Below are positions 12,071 to 25,439 of a stretch of DNA of 64,000 nucleotides, piece after piece. Source of the DNA: Chrysomallon squamiferum. Its lineage: Eukaryota; Mollusca; Gastropoda; Neomphalida; Peltospiridae. Numbering within the stretch: position 1 is the first letter of the stretch; every line of letters begins with the position of its first letter. The position numbers were made by a program, and so were the translations under genes. Location of the stretch: positions 13,534,106 to 13,598,105 of the forward strand of contig CM022666.1 of the NCBI GenBank assembly GCA_012295275.1. The letters are read 5' to 3'. Under the pieces are notes generated by a model. It did not search any database and was not told the DNA's origin. It was given only the letters and a program-made list of their open reading frames with translations.

Positions 12071-14124
12071 TTATTATGTATTTGTTAATTCGTATCAACT
12101 TTAATTTAATGACAAATTTTATTGTTATTATTTTGTTATTATTATTATTATTATCTTTTTATTTTTTAATAATAAGTGTAAATTGCTGACTCCAGAGATA
12201 TTACTTACATATTAACAGCAAAGTATCTTTCATATAATTTATCAAGAACAAGGAATGTACTTATCTCAATATTTGTTAATCCCATTGTCAGTGTTAGTTC
12301 TTTTTCAAAACTAAATAAATAAATAAATAGATCAAATAAAAAAAATAAAAAAATGAAAAAAAAAAATAAAAGAATAAATAAAAATAAATAAAAAAAAAAA
12401 AAAATAAAAAATAAAATAAAAAAATGAATAAATAAATATATAAATATATAAATAAATAAATAAATAAATAAATAAATCAACAAACAAACAAACAAACAAA
12501 CAAACAAACAAACAAATAACTAAATGTTAAAATTTCAGCTGCAGTCAATATGGAGCTGGCTGCCTGCACGTCTCGCAGTGTGTCAGCCTGAACTGTTGTA
12601 CACGTCTGAGGAACACGGCACCAGTCTGCGCACGCTGTACACGAAGATCGAGCGACATCCTCAAACCATCATCCTCATCAAAACCACCAATAACGAGGTG
12701 AGTGACAGCTACAAGTCAGGCATCCACAGTCTGGAAGACTTGAAGTGATTCACATTTCAGAGTGTTTCACGTTTTGGAATACAAGGATCAAAGCCTGAAC
12801 ACAAAATATACATGGATTTTTCAATGTGTTATTTTTAATAATTTTGTTTGTGGAATAAAGTTTGTATATATGAAAAACTGTCACCCAAATATTTAATATA
12901 ATCATCATTCCCATTGGTTGGAAAAACACATTTTCGAATTTCAGATTTTTATTATTATTATAATCTTTATAAGTTTATTGCTCTTATTATTACTATTATT
13001 ATTATTTTTATTTTATTTAATTTTTAAAATTAATTTATTTTTTCTTAATTGCAGTATAATATATTTTTTTATTTTCAGATTTTTGGAGCTTTCTGCTCTG
13101 CACCTTGGTATCAGAGGAAATCGAGAGACAAAAATCTGAGCTACTTTGGAACTGGAGAAACGTTTTTGTTTTCTCTTCACCCCAACAAAGAGAAGTTCGA
13201 GTGGGTTGGTTTGTGGAAGGAGGACATTCCAAACACAGCAAACATGTTTCTGGCTGGGGACACATCTGAACTGACCATAGGGGGAGGGTATGGGACACAT
13301 CTGAACTTGAGTTCATAGCTAGAATACATAGGGGGAGGGTATGTTTGATTTTGTACTAGAGAAAAAGTATAATGTATTATTTGTTAGTTCATAGCTAGAC
13401 ATACATAGGAGGGTATGTTTGATTTTGTACTAGAGAAAAAGTATAATGTATTACTTGTTAGTTCATAGCTAGAGATATATCTGAATTGTACATTGGAGGG
13501 TATGTTTGATTTTATTCTAGAGAAAAAGTATAATGTATTATTTGTTAGTTCATAGCTAGACATACATAGGAGGGTATGTTTGATTTTGTACTAGAGAAAA
13601 AGTATAATGTATTATTAGTTAGTTCATAGCTAGTTAGTTCATAGCTAGAGATATATCTGAACTGTACATAGGAGGAGGATCTGTTTGATTTTATACTAGA
13701 GAAAAAGTGTAATGTATTATTTGTTAGTTCATAGTTAGAGATACATCTGAACTGTATATAGGCGGTTTTGTTTGATTATATAAAGGAAGAATTAAAGACA
13801 GAAGAGAGAGCGTGTGTGTATATGTGTGTGTAATTTTTGTTTTATTTAACATTTTTTTTTTTTTTTTAAGATAAATTTTATTATATATTATTTATCTACT
13901 TCATTATTATCTGAAACAGTTAATGTACTATTTAATAGAAATAGAAAATAAATAAATAAAAAAGTGAAACTGTGTGTGTGTTTTTCAGAAATGGCGAGGC
14001 TATCAAGCTGGACGAGAACCTGATGCACTGTCGGACTGAGAGTTGTGACACGTTTGACAACAGTCCTTTCTGCGAAGACAAAGACTTCACCTGCAAAGTT
14101 GTAGAAGCTTACGGCTTTCGCTGA
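224..14124 (+). CDS. TBC1D24: TBC1D24/Skywalker homologue (TBC + TLDc protein), 10 coding exons, one frameshift
   Basis: Coding exons by GT/AG sites and phase: 224-746, 4388-4698, 6321-6423, 7936-8026, 8794-8897, 9657-9869, 10823-10903, 12539-12697, 13079-13287, 13989-14124 (about 642 aa). Residues about 1-90 are low-complexity and Lys-rich. A TBC domain spans about 125-400 (LMEGVKVLYRAVLAILIL in exon 4, IAFGIRGLSRKEIHKL in exon 6). A TLDc domain spans about 470-642 (LQSIWSWLPARLAVCQP, YFGTGETFLF, final EAYGFR), the domain order and length expected for TBC1D24. Family knowledge: TBC1D24/Skywalker binds phosphoinositides and acts in synaptic vesicle and endolysosomal traffic and oxidation resistance; I see no canonical TBC arginine-finger motif. 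Oddities: one extra base at about 6360 breaks the TBC frame, and the N-terminus is open in two frames, so ATG 224 is tentative (ATG 217 is the rival). Identity is firm; integrity is uncertain. Confidence 0.9.
4104..4414 (+). repeat. Three copies of an intron-end block, two carrying the acceptor and exon 2 start
   Basis: A block ending in TTTAATGTTTTCTAAA recurs at about 4,104-4,180, 4,188-4,262 and 4,333-4,387. The second copy continues through TTTAATTTCAG and 27 bases resembling the start of TBC1D24 exon 2 before diverging (4,266-4,292), giving a decoy 3' splice site 122 bases upstream of the real one at 4,388. Confidence 0.9.
5297..5512. repeat. Minisatellite, 43-bp unit, five copies (TBC1D24 intron 2)
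   Basis: Units start at 5297, 5340, 5383, 5426 and 5469, each with TAACTTTGTATGTCACAACA and AGTATCAT. The first three are nearly identical; the last two share a CATAC variant. Confidence 0.9.
5900..6187. mobile_element. MITE-like repeat with inverted ends (TBC1D24 intron 2)
   Basis: The left end GGATCCTTTATCCGAAATTC matches the reverse complement of the right end (AATCCTTTATCC-AAAGAATTTC) with mismatches, giving imperfect terminal inverted repeats around about 285 bp with no coding capacity. The end sequence resembles widespread non-autonomous DNA transposons of the 'GGTTGAGnATCCCTTATCC' type. A related copy lies at 17,314-17,610. Confidence 0.6.
6321..6423 (+). other. TBC1D24: TBC1D24 exon 3 with a +1 frameshift
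   Basis: The acceptor (ctggtttcag) and donor (TTA/gtaagt) are good. Reading in phase from exon 2 gives KSAYVHLVRHSQK and then hits TGA a few codons later. The same exon in the frame that begins at 6361 reads VENIFDNWIWWIYRDLPFF and joins exon 4 in phase. From my memory of vertebrate TBC1D24, the two pieces fit the family without gap if one base (T at 6360) is dropped. The summed exon length is 1930 nt, one more than a multiple of three. It could be an assembly error, a polymorphism or a null allele. Confidence 0.75.
8181..8580. repeat. CA/GT and GA microsatellite cluster (TBC1D24 intron 4)
   Basis: (CA)n near 8,181-8,235, (GA)n at 8,345-8,395 and an almost pure (CA)n of about 84 bases at 8,497-8,580 followed by (TA)n. 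Expected to be highly length-variable. Confidence 0.9.
11258..11490. repeat. Two long (CT)n tracts (TBC1D24 intron 7)
   Basis: Near-pure (CT)n at about 11,258-11,312 and 11,430-11,487, joined by TCTCACTTTC-type imperfect repeats. Ser/Leu frames across them are composition artefacts. Confidence 0.9.
12300..12517. repeat. (AAAT)n and (CAAA)n arrays immediately before TBC1D24 exon 8
   Basis: A/T-only repeats run to 12,477, then a clean (CAAA)n of about 10 copies ends some 20 bases from the acceptor of exon 12539-12697. The purine-rich array leaves only a very short polypyrimidine tract (aatttcag). Confidence 0.85.
13262..13770 (+). repeat. Tandem array copying the TBC1D24 exon 9 donor
   Basis: Exon 9 ends GACACATCTGAACTGACCAT, then AGGGGGAGG/gtatg. 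Downstream the motif ATCTGAACT...AGG(GGGA)GGGTATG recurs about six times at 75-105 base spacing (near 13,335, 13,412, 13,495, 13,569, 13,675, 13,758), linked by TAGTTCATAGCTAGA and GAGAAAAAGTATAATGTATT. Several units keep GG/gtatg, the true donor context. Confidence 0.9.
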
Positions 14125-14676
14125 GTCGAGCTGACTAACAGACTGTCAGACACCTTAACTCTGCGAGGAACAGTAATTAATTCAAGTGCCATTTGTAAAA
14201 ACATTCCGAAGAGACGAGAAGAAAGAAAAAGACAGAAGAAGTGATGAAATGAAATCCCAGTTTTTAAAATGGTGAAGAGAATCTGAGAGAATTTGTGAAA
14301 AGTTTTTTTTTCTAAGTCTTGTAAATTGCCTGGCAGCAGTGTAATGTTTCAGTGATAAACAGCTTGCAAGTCTGAGGTTATAACTACTAATACTTTCATG
14401 TCTTGTGTTTCTCAGTGTGTGTTGTGAAGGAAATTTATGTTGTAGAACCAGTGCTGAGTTGTACGTTGACCTGCTGAAATGTTAGAAATGTTTGTGTGGT
14501 TAGGTGGGTCCCAGCCATTCGTAAATCATTCCTTTTTTTTTTTTTTTTAACAAGATTTTATAATTAAACATTATTTTTCAAAGACGTCACTGTCATGTCA
14601 GGAACTTTGTAAAATACTGAAATCTGAGTTTAATGAAGATGGCTGGAAAATGTTTGAATCTCAGGACAAGAATTAG

Positions 14677-14682
14677 AATAAA
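14677..14682 (+). promoter_or_regulatory. Candidate poly(A) signal of TBC1D24
   Basis: AATAAA about 550 bases after the TGA stop. It is the first canonical hexamer downstream in a region that otherwise reads as 3' UTR. More AATAAA sites follow (for example near 15,293), so alternative ends are possible. Confidence 0.4.
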
Positions 14683-17600
14683 TATATTTTTGTTTTTTTA
14701 ACCTTTGAAACTATAGATAGATTAAAAAATCAAATCAATTATTTAAAAAAAAAAAAAAAAAACAAACAAAGCCTATTGTTTTATTTTATGTTTTTTAAAA
14801 ACCAGCCTCAGAAATAAGCAAATCAAAATATATTTCAAAGATCAGGTAAAATATAAAAACAACTTCTTTATTTTATTTTTTTTTTTTTAACAAGAACAAA
14901 GTAAATATCTTGTCAGGGATCAAAGTAAAATTGTTTATATCATTTATTAGACATCAAGGATGTCATTTTATTGTAATGATGAAAAGAAATATATAAAAAT
15001 ATTTCTTTCTTTTTTTAAAGAATGTGAAAACAAGATTTTTATATTGAATGACCACGTCAGCAGATTCATAAAAGAATTATTAAATGTGATAATCATGTTG
15101 GTGCATAATGAACATCTGCTTTGTTTCAGTAAGAGTTACCCTTGGTTGTAACAAACTGCAGTTTTATCAGAGAGTCACGAATGTATTAAATTCTGACATG
15201 TTATGAAGGATTTCCAAAACATCTCAGCAATTTACACTGAACTAAACTGCAATTTAAATGTGTTACGTAGAAATAATGTGAGAAAAGAAAAGAATAAAAT
15301 CATTTTTTAAATATTTTTTTTAATGCAGACAGGCGTTTAAAATAAATTTTAAAATTTTAAAATAAATGAAAATAAATTTGTTTAGCAAAATTTTTAAAAA
15401 TATAACTGCTCTGAAAACAAGTTATGAAAAGAATGGATCATGATGTGTCACAATCAAAATTACTTTTTTGGAACAATTAACAAATGTGTAAATTTATTTT
15501 TATTCATTTTTTTTTTTTTTTAAACATTACTTTTAGCTGTAACTTAACCATGTATTCAAGTGCAATAGCCAGTGAAATGTTAGATAAATACAATTAATTA
15601 ATTTTATTTATTTAATACTACACCTAGTTGCATAAAATCGAATCAAAAGAGATTTGAGTCAAGGGATTGGTAGGTTAGTGTGTTAGCAGTTAGTATGTTT
15701 CAGCATTTGTACTGTGCTTAGTGTTCATCTTTAGCCCGTTAGCAAGGTTTGAGGGTGTAGTAATACAAAAACTGATAGATTTCGTATTAGGTAGAGTATA
15801 TCTGTGTAAAAAAACAGTATTACTGTCAGTTAATTTAGTTGTATATGAATGTTAGTTAATTTGAGAATCTCAGGATAATGAAAAATATATAAGTCTGATC
15901 TTATCATAACTTCAGTAAGTATTGTCAAAAAAGTGTGTTCACATTATACATTTTTGTTAAATATGCAGAGAGATTAACTAAATAATTGACCAGAAAAAAA
16001 AAAACCCCCCCAAAAAAACAGGCATTTTCACTTTACATGAACTTTTACTCTGTATTTTTTTTTATTGTTTATAATTCTGTTTAGTATCTGTTGGTTTATT
16101 TTATTTTATTTTTTTTTTTTTTTTTTATTATTATTTTTTTATTACCACAGTATACTGTAAATAAGATTAGCTTGTGAAATGAGAGTAGAAGAGTTTACAG
16201 ATCAAACCTAATGCTGTGTCATTTGGAAATGAGTAAGATACAATATGCAACATGGCTTTGCAGCTTAGTTGTTTCTGCAGTTATTGATAAAATAACAAAG
16301 TGTGTGTGTGTGTGTCTTGTTACAACATTAAATATGGAGTAAAGTTAGAAATTAGAAATATATATGTCTAGATGAATCAGATATCTGGATTGGGTAAAAT
16401 TATAAACATTGATATTCCTTTTTATCTCTATGATGTTGTATATAGAGCATTAATTAGAATGGGAAAAAGCAACAAATGGTTGACTTATAAGATGGTTATG
16501 GAGCACTTGTATGAATAAAAAAAAAAAAATGTGTTTATATGAACACAACATGATCTTAGTCATGGAGCATCTTCTGGAATGGGAAAATGATATGATCAGA
16601 AGATTACTTGTTAATGAACATTATAAATAATCCAGTCAACTGATGATACACTGACAAATGTAGTCTGGTCTTGTAGGAAATGAATATTGTAGAATGTCTC
16701 GATTTTATATTTGTAATTATTAATTATTAAATATGTGTAGTATGCATATGCAGATTGTGTGTACAAACAGCTAACTGTGTCAGATAGTCTGGACAAATAA
16801 CAATAAAATTTCTTTGATGTGTGTGATTTACTCTAAGTAGTCTAACATGGATGAAATCATGAAGATATTTATTTTTTTAAATTTCTTGGGTTTTTTAAGT
16901 CAGTATTTTGAATCAGAGATGTGTGCAAGAAAGTACTTATCCATAATTTAAAAAAAAAAAAAAAAAAAAAAATGTGATGAATAATGAATTTAGAGTGAAC
17001 ACTCAGTTTTCAAGCAGAACATTTTCAAGTTTTGTGTACTGTAATATGGTGTTAGTTAGTTTACTGTAAATGTATTTATTACATGGGGGGACAGGAAGGC
17101 AGTTTGTGTCAGATTCTGTGTCCTTAATAATCATGTATAAAATCAAATCTGTCACTGGTGGCTTTTCGAGGCCAGTGAAAAGAGTTTGTCATAAAGAACT
17201 GTTAAAATAAAATATAAAATATATTTTGGGGGAAGAATGACCATCAGAGGTGGCTGTAAAAGTATGCTTGACTTTTCAGTATACCTTTGATGAGTTATAT
17301 ATATATATATATAAAGGTTGAGAATCTCATTTTTGAAATGTTTGAACCAGAAGTGTTTCAGATTTTGAAATATAAGGAGATAGCCTGAAATAGGACCAAA
17401 GTCTAATTATGAAATCCATTTATTTTTCATTCACAGCTTACACAAACAGTCTGTTCTATTATAATATTTTATTTTTATAATTTTGTGCATAAAATAAATG
17501 TTGTGCATGCAACAGTCCAAGAAGTTTTATATTTCTACTACTCTGAGAATGTTTTGGATACCAGAGCTTTTTTGTGTTTCAAAATTTCAGACAACAGATC

Positions 17601-18250
17601 CTCAATCTGTCTTGTCAGCAGCCATGTTGGTTACTTTTGAGTCTTGTTATAACTTAGAACTGTCACAAACTTCTTGCACACATCTTTAATTTATACAGTT
17701 TAGAGAAATCTAAAAAGAAAAGAAAAAAAAAGATTTGTCTACATGAAATCAGTGTGCTACTAACTCTGAAGCTGCTTCTGTCTTTCTGTCTTGTTGTAAA
17801 ACTTGAGCTATTTATCTGTCAGTACAATCATTAGTTTAGACATCACCATCCAGCTTGAGATTGCACTGTGTGTGTTGTCTGAATGGGAAGATGTTCTTGT
17901 GTTGAAACAATCAGTTATACGTTGTAACTTGCACAATTTGCATTTCTCACTTTGTATGGGGATTTTTTGAAGGTTTCTTTTTTCTTTTTTTTTGTTTCTT
18001 TTTTCATTTTGGATGTTTTATATTTCTTTGGTCTTTACTCTGGATTATTTATTTTCTTTTTTATATAATTTTTTTTTTTTCTTTTTAAAAAGGTTTTTAT
18101 ATTTAATGAAGCTGTACATAGATCTAATGTGTGTGTGTAATGAAAGAAGTAAGTTATCTAACAACAGAAACCAAGGTTGTGTTAATATCGATCATGTTGG
18201 TTGTCCCTTCCTCATAAAAAGGTTTTGTTCTTCATTTATTTTTATTCATA

Positions 18251-18281
<31 letters not shown>

Positions 18282-21200
18282 TTTAACAATGTCTTAAAGT
18301 GATCTCTAATTCATTTTAAGTTCTGTTTTATATATTATTAATATTATTATTAATACTACTACTATGATTATTACTAGACACCACACCATATTATTATCTC
18401 TGCAATATCTGTTATCAAACCTAGCACACAGAACTGAGTCAAGATCTCTGTGTACACTTTACAGACTGATTTGAATTAATAAAAGCTGTATCATGCTTGA
18501 ATTTCAGCTGAACTAGGCTATTCTGTTCTTCCAATCATGCTTATTTTTTTTTTTTTTTTTTCTGGACTGTAAACCAAGAAATCTTATCTATAATACTTAC
18601 ACAATGTACTTGTTTAGTTTTATAATATTAATTATCTTTAAAAGTGAGACAGGATTAATGTGTTTGTTGTTAAAGTGTGGGATTTAGGTGTGGACTTCTT
18701 CCTGTAAAAACATCAGTGATTCTCAATTCTGCACTTAGTTGTTCGGTGAAGTCAAGATTCATGTTTCTGATTCATTCTAGTTTTTAATCTCAGTGTTAAA
18801 TTTAAGATTCCATTACTAGGAACTTTAAATAATTATATAACAACTGTTTATTAATACCAGGTATATTTTAACTTGAGACAAAATACAGGTATATTTAAAT
18901 TAAGACAAAAACAAGTTTATGGCAGCGTTCAAAATAAAATTAATATCCACTGAATCAGTATTTTAATATTATTCACATTACAATTATAGATAACTCAGTC
19001 ATTTATTAGGATGCTGTTGAAAAAAGTTTGTCATAATAATGATTACAGTATTGACAAGTGGAAACAGTAACATTACAATAATCACTGATATGAAAAGTTT
19101 AAATTATTTTAAGGATACGAACATCGTGCATGTCATGAATTTGTATCTTTGTCACTTGGTACAGAAACTTACAGCTCAGATACATGGTGAACAAATGTCT
19201 TGTGATCCTTTTTTAGTTTTGATCAGTATATAACAGAGCACATTTTCTTATTTATTTGGTATCTTAGTATCTCCACACGAACCTTTTATATTTATATTTT
19301 ATTTATTACTGAAAATTACAGCTGTTTTTTAGAACAAGTAACAGGCTTATTAACTAAGGTTGTTGTTACCTTACACACAATCTCCACAGCTGTTTATGGC
19401 AATTATCATATAATTACAGATATTGTTTTTTAATTCTCCACAAACATTTATTTTTATTTTTATTTTATTTATTTATTTATTTATTTATTTATTATTAATA
19501 TTTTCTTCTTCTCTTCCAAGATTGCAATTCTTTATAAATAAATATATATATTAGAAAACCAATATTAAATATATTAATGGTGAAAAAGCCTTAAATTATG
19601 GATGCTGTTTTCCTACGATTTTGTTACTTGTGGTGGTCATTTTTTTAAAAATTGTATGTGGCTGTGTGCATCTGTATCTAACATTACACATATCTAACAA
19701 CTTTATATGATAGCATAACAGCTAATTTATGTAATACAAGACTGGTAGAGCAAATGAACAAATAATTACTTTTCTGACTTTTTATTTTACTTCATTTTGT
19801 TGCAGTTATTACTGTACAAATTCTGTTACGTTTGTTGTTATTTTTATGTCGAACATTTCTCTCTTCTCTCAGGAATAAAACTTGAATTGTGATATTAGAG
19901 ATCAAATTAAAACAAATTTTTGTGATGCTCGAAATTCTCTTTGTTCTTTTTCTACTTCTTTTCATTTCGCTTTCTGAAATAGTTTTATTTCTATATGCAA
20001 GAAATTTTCTTTTTTTTTATATTCGATGCGTTGATAGTTTATGCAAATGTTAATTTGTAATTATATGCATGCCTGAACTTCACTCATGTGTGAAAACAGA
20101 TATTCAGACAACAACATGGAGAATTATATTATTAGTAAAACACACTCATAAATGCACACAAACTGTAATTTACTACAAACATATAATATACATGCTTTAC
20201 TATTGTCAGACATTGTAATCAACAGGTTAGTTACTATTATATCTATAAAGGGTTTTCCATGGATTTTTAGTATTATTTGTTTGCAATGTGGCATCTAAAA
20301 CTAATTCATACTTTCACAAACAAATGTAAACATGCTTCACAATGTTTTTCTACACATACTGATGCAGAACTGTAAACAAATACATTTTTGAGTACACGTA
20401 AACATTCATATCTTTCCAAACACTGATGCAAAAATGTAAGTGTGTTTGTATCACATTCATAGGTCTTTCAAAATAAACATGAAAACAATATAAACACATT
20501 TTTATGTAAATATAAATATATTTGTGGAAAAGAAACATTCAGTCATACATGTGATACAAAGATATTAAAATGAAATCAGATGATATTATTAACTAACATT
20601 CCAAGTTTTAAACAGAGAAATTAATCAAACTATGTCTTGTATTTTTTACTCTCATTTTGTTAAATTTGTTAAAAAGATTTTGTTTGTTGATGGACATTTT
20701 TATATGTGATGTGTTGTCATTTAAATGTGTTTTTGTTGTGTTTAAAACAGATAAAACAATTTGTAGATAATTTATATTTGTCTTTCTTTTTTATTTTTTT
20801 AAAATTTTATTATTTTGATATTTCATTTTTCTCATGAAGTACCTCTTCTCACTTTTATTATTATTATTATTATTAATACTTTTATAATTATTGTTATAAA
20901 TATTACTATAAATATGTAAGTATTTAAAAATATTAAAAAAAAAAAAAAAAAAAAAATCTTTTATCTGCAGCATAAATTATTAGCAACAACAACAACAATA
21001 ATGATAATAATAATAATTACTGAGTTTGAGAAATGAACATGAACCTTAATCTTAGCTCAAACTGTAATCACAAAGTTACAGCTTATTAAATCTAAAAGAT
21101 TTGGAAAATGTCTTTGAGCTTATAATAAACTATTCATTTATACAGAAATGTAGCAGTGGTCTTCTTTTATTTTATTTTTTTCTCTAGCAAAACCAAAATA

Positions 21201-21761
21201 TAAAAAATATAAAACAAAATATGTATAAACAGATAAATAATATTTAAAATATAGAATTTATCAAACCAGAAGATTATTTATATTTTATTTTTGTTAACTT
21301 TGTAATGTATGATTTAGGTCGCTATATTTATTATTTGGTTATCTTTCGTTGTAAAAATTTCATTTTATCTTCTCATTTGTACAAAGCCATTCTGTGACAG
21401 ATGTCTCAGTGAGAACAAAAACAAGTCTGTGGTGTACTGTACATATTGTACTAATGGTAATAACGCACGAGAACCTAATAATCATGATATTATATTTGAT
21501 GTGTAATAAACTAGTTGTGTACTAGATAGAGTCAATGTGCTTTTATTACTGTGCTGAATATAATCAACTCTGTGTTGTAAACATTATTACTATGAGATAG
21601 AATTTTGTTTGTTTGTTTATGCGTGCGTGTGTGCATGTGTGTGTGTGTGTGTGTGTGCATGTGTGCGTGCGTGTGTGTGTGAGAGGAAGGCATCGACTTC
21701 AGGTCCAGTGGCAATACTAACATTTTAATTTTTTTTTTTTTTTCTTACTGTACAAGTTCAG

Positions 21762-21805
<44 letters not shown>

Positions 21806-22026
21806 TTTTACTCCTATTATTATTATTATTATTATTATTTTATTTTTGCTTTGATTATTATCATTATTACGACAAATAATTGTGTTTTGTATGTGTAGAA
21901 TGTGACATTTGATATTAATCAGTTGAAACTGAACTTTGATATAACAACTGTCAGAAAACATTTTCAAACTTTTTAATCATATAAAAATGAAATAGGAGGG
22001 CAAAGATGGAGGGAGAGGGAGAGGGA

Positions 22027-22063
<37 letters not shown>

Positions 22064-22452
22064 AGAGATTGAGAGATTGAGAGATTGATTTAGGAAGAAA
22101 AAGGAATATAGAGGCAAGTGAAGAGAAGAAATGAAATCTGAGTAATTTGTTTTGTTAATCAAGTGTGTGTTTATTATTTTAACATTTACATTATTTATGT
22201 TTTGTAGGCCTGAGCTTTCCAAACCATACTACAAAGCAGTGATTACAATTTCAGAAATTTTGGGTTGCAAAATATACAAAGTACTTCATGGCATTTTTAA
22301 ATCTGTTATGTTTTATAGAACAGCAATTTCAAATTTGTTGTTTCCAATGAGAGAATAATATTTACTGATTTCCCCAGTATATATTAAAATTAATAATGTT
22401 GTAAATGACAGAACAGAAAATCTGTTATTATTACATATAGGTGAATCAGTCA

Positions 22453-22518
<66 letters not shown>

Positions 22519-25406
22519 TAATTTAATAAAAATAAATTTGTAACAGTTTGGAAATCTCTGATCTACCAATGTAACATTAGACTAATCTACACAAAATTAC
22601 AATGAATATTAAATGTAAAAATATGGCTGAAGCTCATTGTTGTCCAAATCATTATGCAGAACCAAGTAGACTAGTCTGTGTGTTGTTTAGTTGTAAATAC
22701 TGCAGTGTCATGAGATTAACTGTTGTTCCTGTATGTATCAGCAATATAAGTTTTGTTGTTATGTCCTGAACCTCTCTTGTTGTTTGTTATTTGTTGCAGA
22801 ATACAAAGAAAGACATTTCTTGTTCCATCAGTTTGGGTGATGTCTTCATTAATACATTTTTCACTCACTCACTCTTTCTCTTGTTCATTAATTCACTTGC
22901 ACACAAACATACACATAAATAAAATGGTCCCTTACTCATGTCTGCTGACACAACTTGATGAGTTGTGTTTTTAAATTAGTACAAAGTATTCTTTTTACAT
23001 ACATCTTTTCATAAACTGCAACGCACATGCAGTTATGTTTACTGACAAAGAAAAGGTGACAGTTTTGTGGAAAGGAAAATAAAATAAGTCAGCAAACATA
23101 CAAATGATAAATAATTGTGATCTGTTAAGTCTCTCCAACATACCACAGAGCTTTTGCCGATCCGGCCAATGCTCCATCACTTGATATATCAATGGCTGTG
23201 ACAGAATGCTCGGCTATCAATAGCATTCAGTAATCTTGGATTAAAATTCTAAAATGGATGTGTTCAGAGTTAGTGCTGTTACTCGACAGTCATGTTTATC
23301 TGTCGTCTGCTCTCTTCAATGTGCTGTATGAATAATTAATGAGAAATTCCTGAATTCTGATTGGTTAAAACAAACTGCAATCATTACTGACCACTTTGGT
23401 CTATCTTTTTATAGCCAGTCTGATAAAATGTGGCATGGGAATAATTAGTAAACAGCAGAAACAAGCAGGAATGATTCAATACAAAGTGAAATGTGACATG
23501 TAATGATACAATAGAAAGAATTACAAATACTGTTGTTTCTACATAAATAAATAAATAGTACTACTACTACTACTACTACTAATAATAATAAATAATAATA
23601 TCAATAAAATTAAATATACAAAGAACAATTCTTTTTAATATTTATACAATATATTTTTTAATTTAAAAGAAAAGTTCGCAGTTTTAATTTTTGTTGTTAT
23701 CAAGTTTAATTTTGTTGCACATATTTCTAAACACACAAATACTTTACACATCTGTGTTACAGGACATCTCAAGTTAAACTCACTCAAGTTATGAACAGAG
23801 AAACTGCATGTGATCAAATCTTCTAGTACAAGAAAACAAAAATAAATCCACATAAAATGTAAATATTAGTTTGTTATTTTGGTGTTTTACTGCATTTTAA
23901 AAATATTACAAGCAGAGTAATGGATGACAACAAAACATATCTGGCAAAGAAAGAAAATCACTGATTTATTTTCAGAAATGAAAAAATATTAAATAATGTA
24001 AACCATATTTTTATGTATACACATCAGCAGTTACATATACATTTACATTAATACATTATTTATTTGATCACACACCAACACACACACACACACCAACACA
24101 CACACACACACACACACCAACACACACCAACACACACACACACACACACACAGTTTTTATTTTAAAACATCCAACTATTGTATTATTTACAACAGTTACA
24201 TTTGTTGAGCACAAAAACATTTCTAAGTTTAATGTTCATGTAAACATTTAAAGATTACTATATAAACAGTTGAGCAAATTTCTCAGGTTTTTATTATTAT
24301 TAATTTTTTCTTTTTATATTATTTATTTAAGAGTTACTCTCCAGTTTGATTTTTTTTTTTTCCACATGTATTATGAATTTACCTTTTTAGACCAACTTTT
24401 TGAAAACTAAATGCCTGGATTAGAAAGTTCTGAGTATTAGTCAGCTGATAATACTAGTAATACTTCAGTTAAATCTGAAATTTTCAAAACCACCATTATT
24501 CTAACCCCAGTGCAGTCTTATTTACATTTCACTACACTCTTTAACACTGTACATGTATTAAACAACTCTGTAAAACAACACATTTTATTATCATCATTGT
24601 CATCATCATCATCATCATCATCATTTTCATCTTAGAAAAATATTCACTAAAACTGTGCCAATATAGAAACTGAACTAAATCTATCTATCTGTCTATATAT
24701 ATATATATATATATATATAACTGATTGCACAAATTGATGTTACAGGTTGATATATAAATATATATGTTACAGAAAGGCATATTATCAGGAAATATGTCTA
24801 ATTCATGAAATATTCAGAAAATACACATATAATATTGGACTCACTCAGGAGACTGGTAATGCTATGGTTGCAAACAGATCATCCTCTGACTAGAATGAAC
24901 AGAGAATTTCAGGATGGAGGTTAGATGATGACAGTGTGAGGACCAGAATCCAACAGTGCAGCAAATTGTGAACACTTGATTCCACTGTGAAGACTGGAGT
25001 TCTGAAAGTGAACAAATCTGAGTCCAGCAGTCTATTCAGTTACAGTGTCATGTCCTGACCTATAAACAAAGATGTCCTCCCTTGCACAGTTTTCTTTTTC
25101 TACAGAACTTGGCTCTGTACATGTCTAGGTTTCCCATGAAACATCACCAACTTTGGTCTCATTAACTTTGAGTTCTGTGGTTACACATATTTTCTGAAAT
25201 CTTCAGGATTTACACATAATTCCTGTAACATATGTATATATACACCCATATATATATATATATATATACACCCATATATATATATATATATATATACACC
25301 CATATATATATATATACATATACACACACACACACAAATAAATAATATTAAAGGTCGATTTTTAAAAAGATTTTCATAATCACTGTTTGTGTATGTATGA
25401 ATATAT

Positions 25407-25439
<33 letters not shown>

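Noticed and set aside
23100-23240. Higher-complexity stretch considered as a tRNA-derived SINE or small RNA
   Set aside because: No A/B box pair, cloverleaf or 3' tail could be made out.
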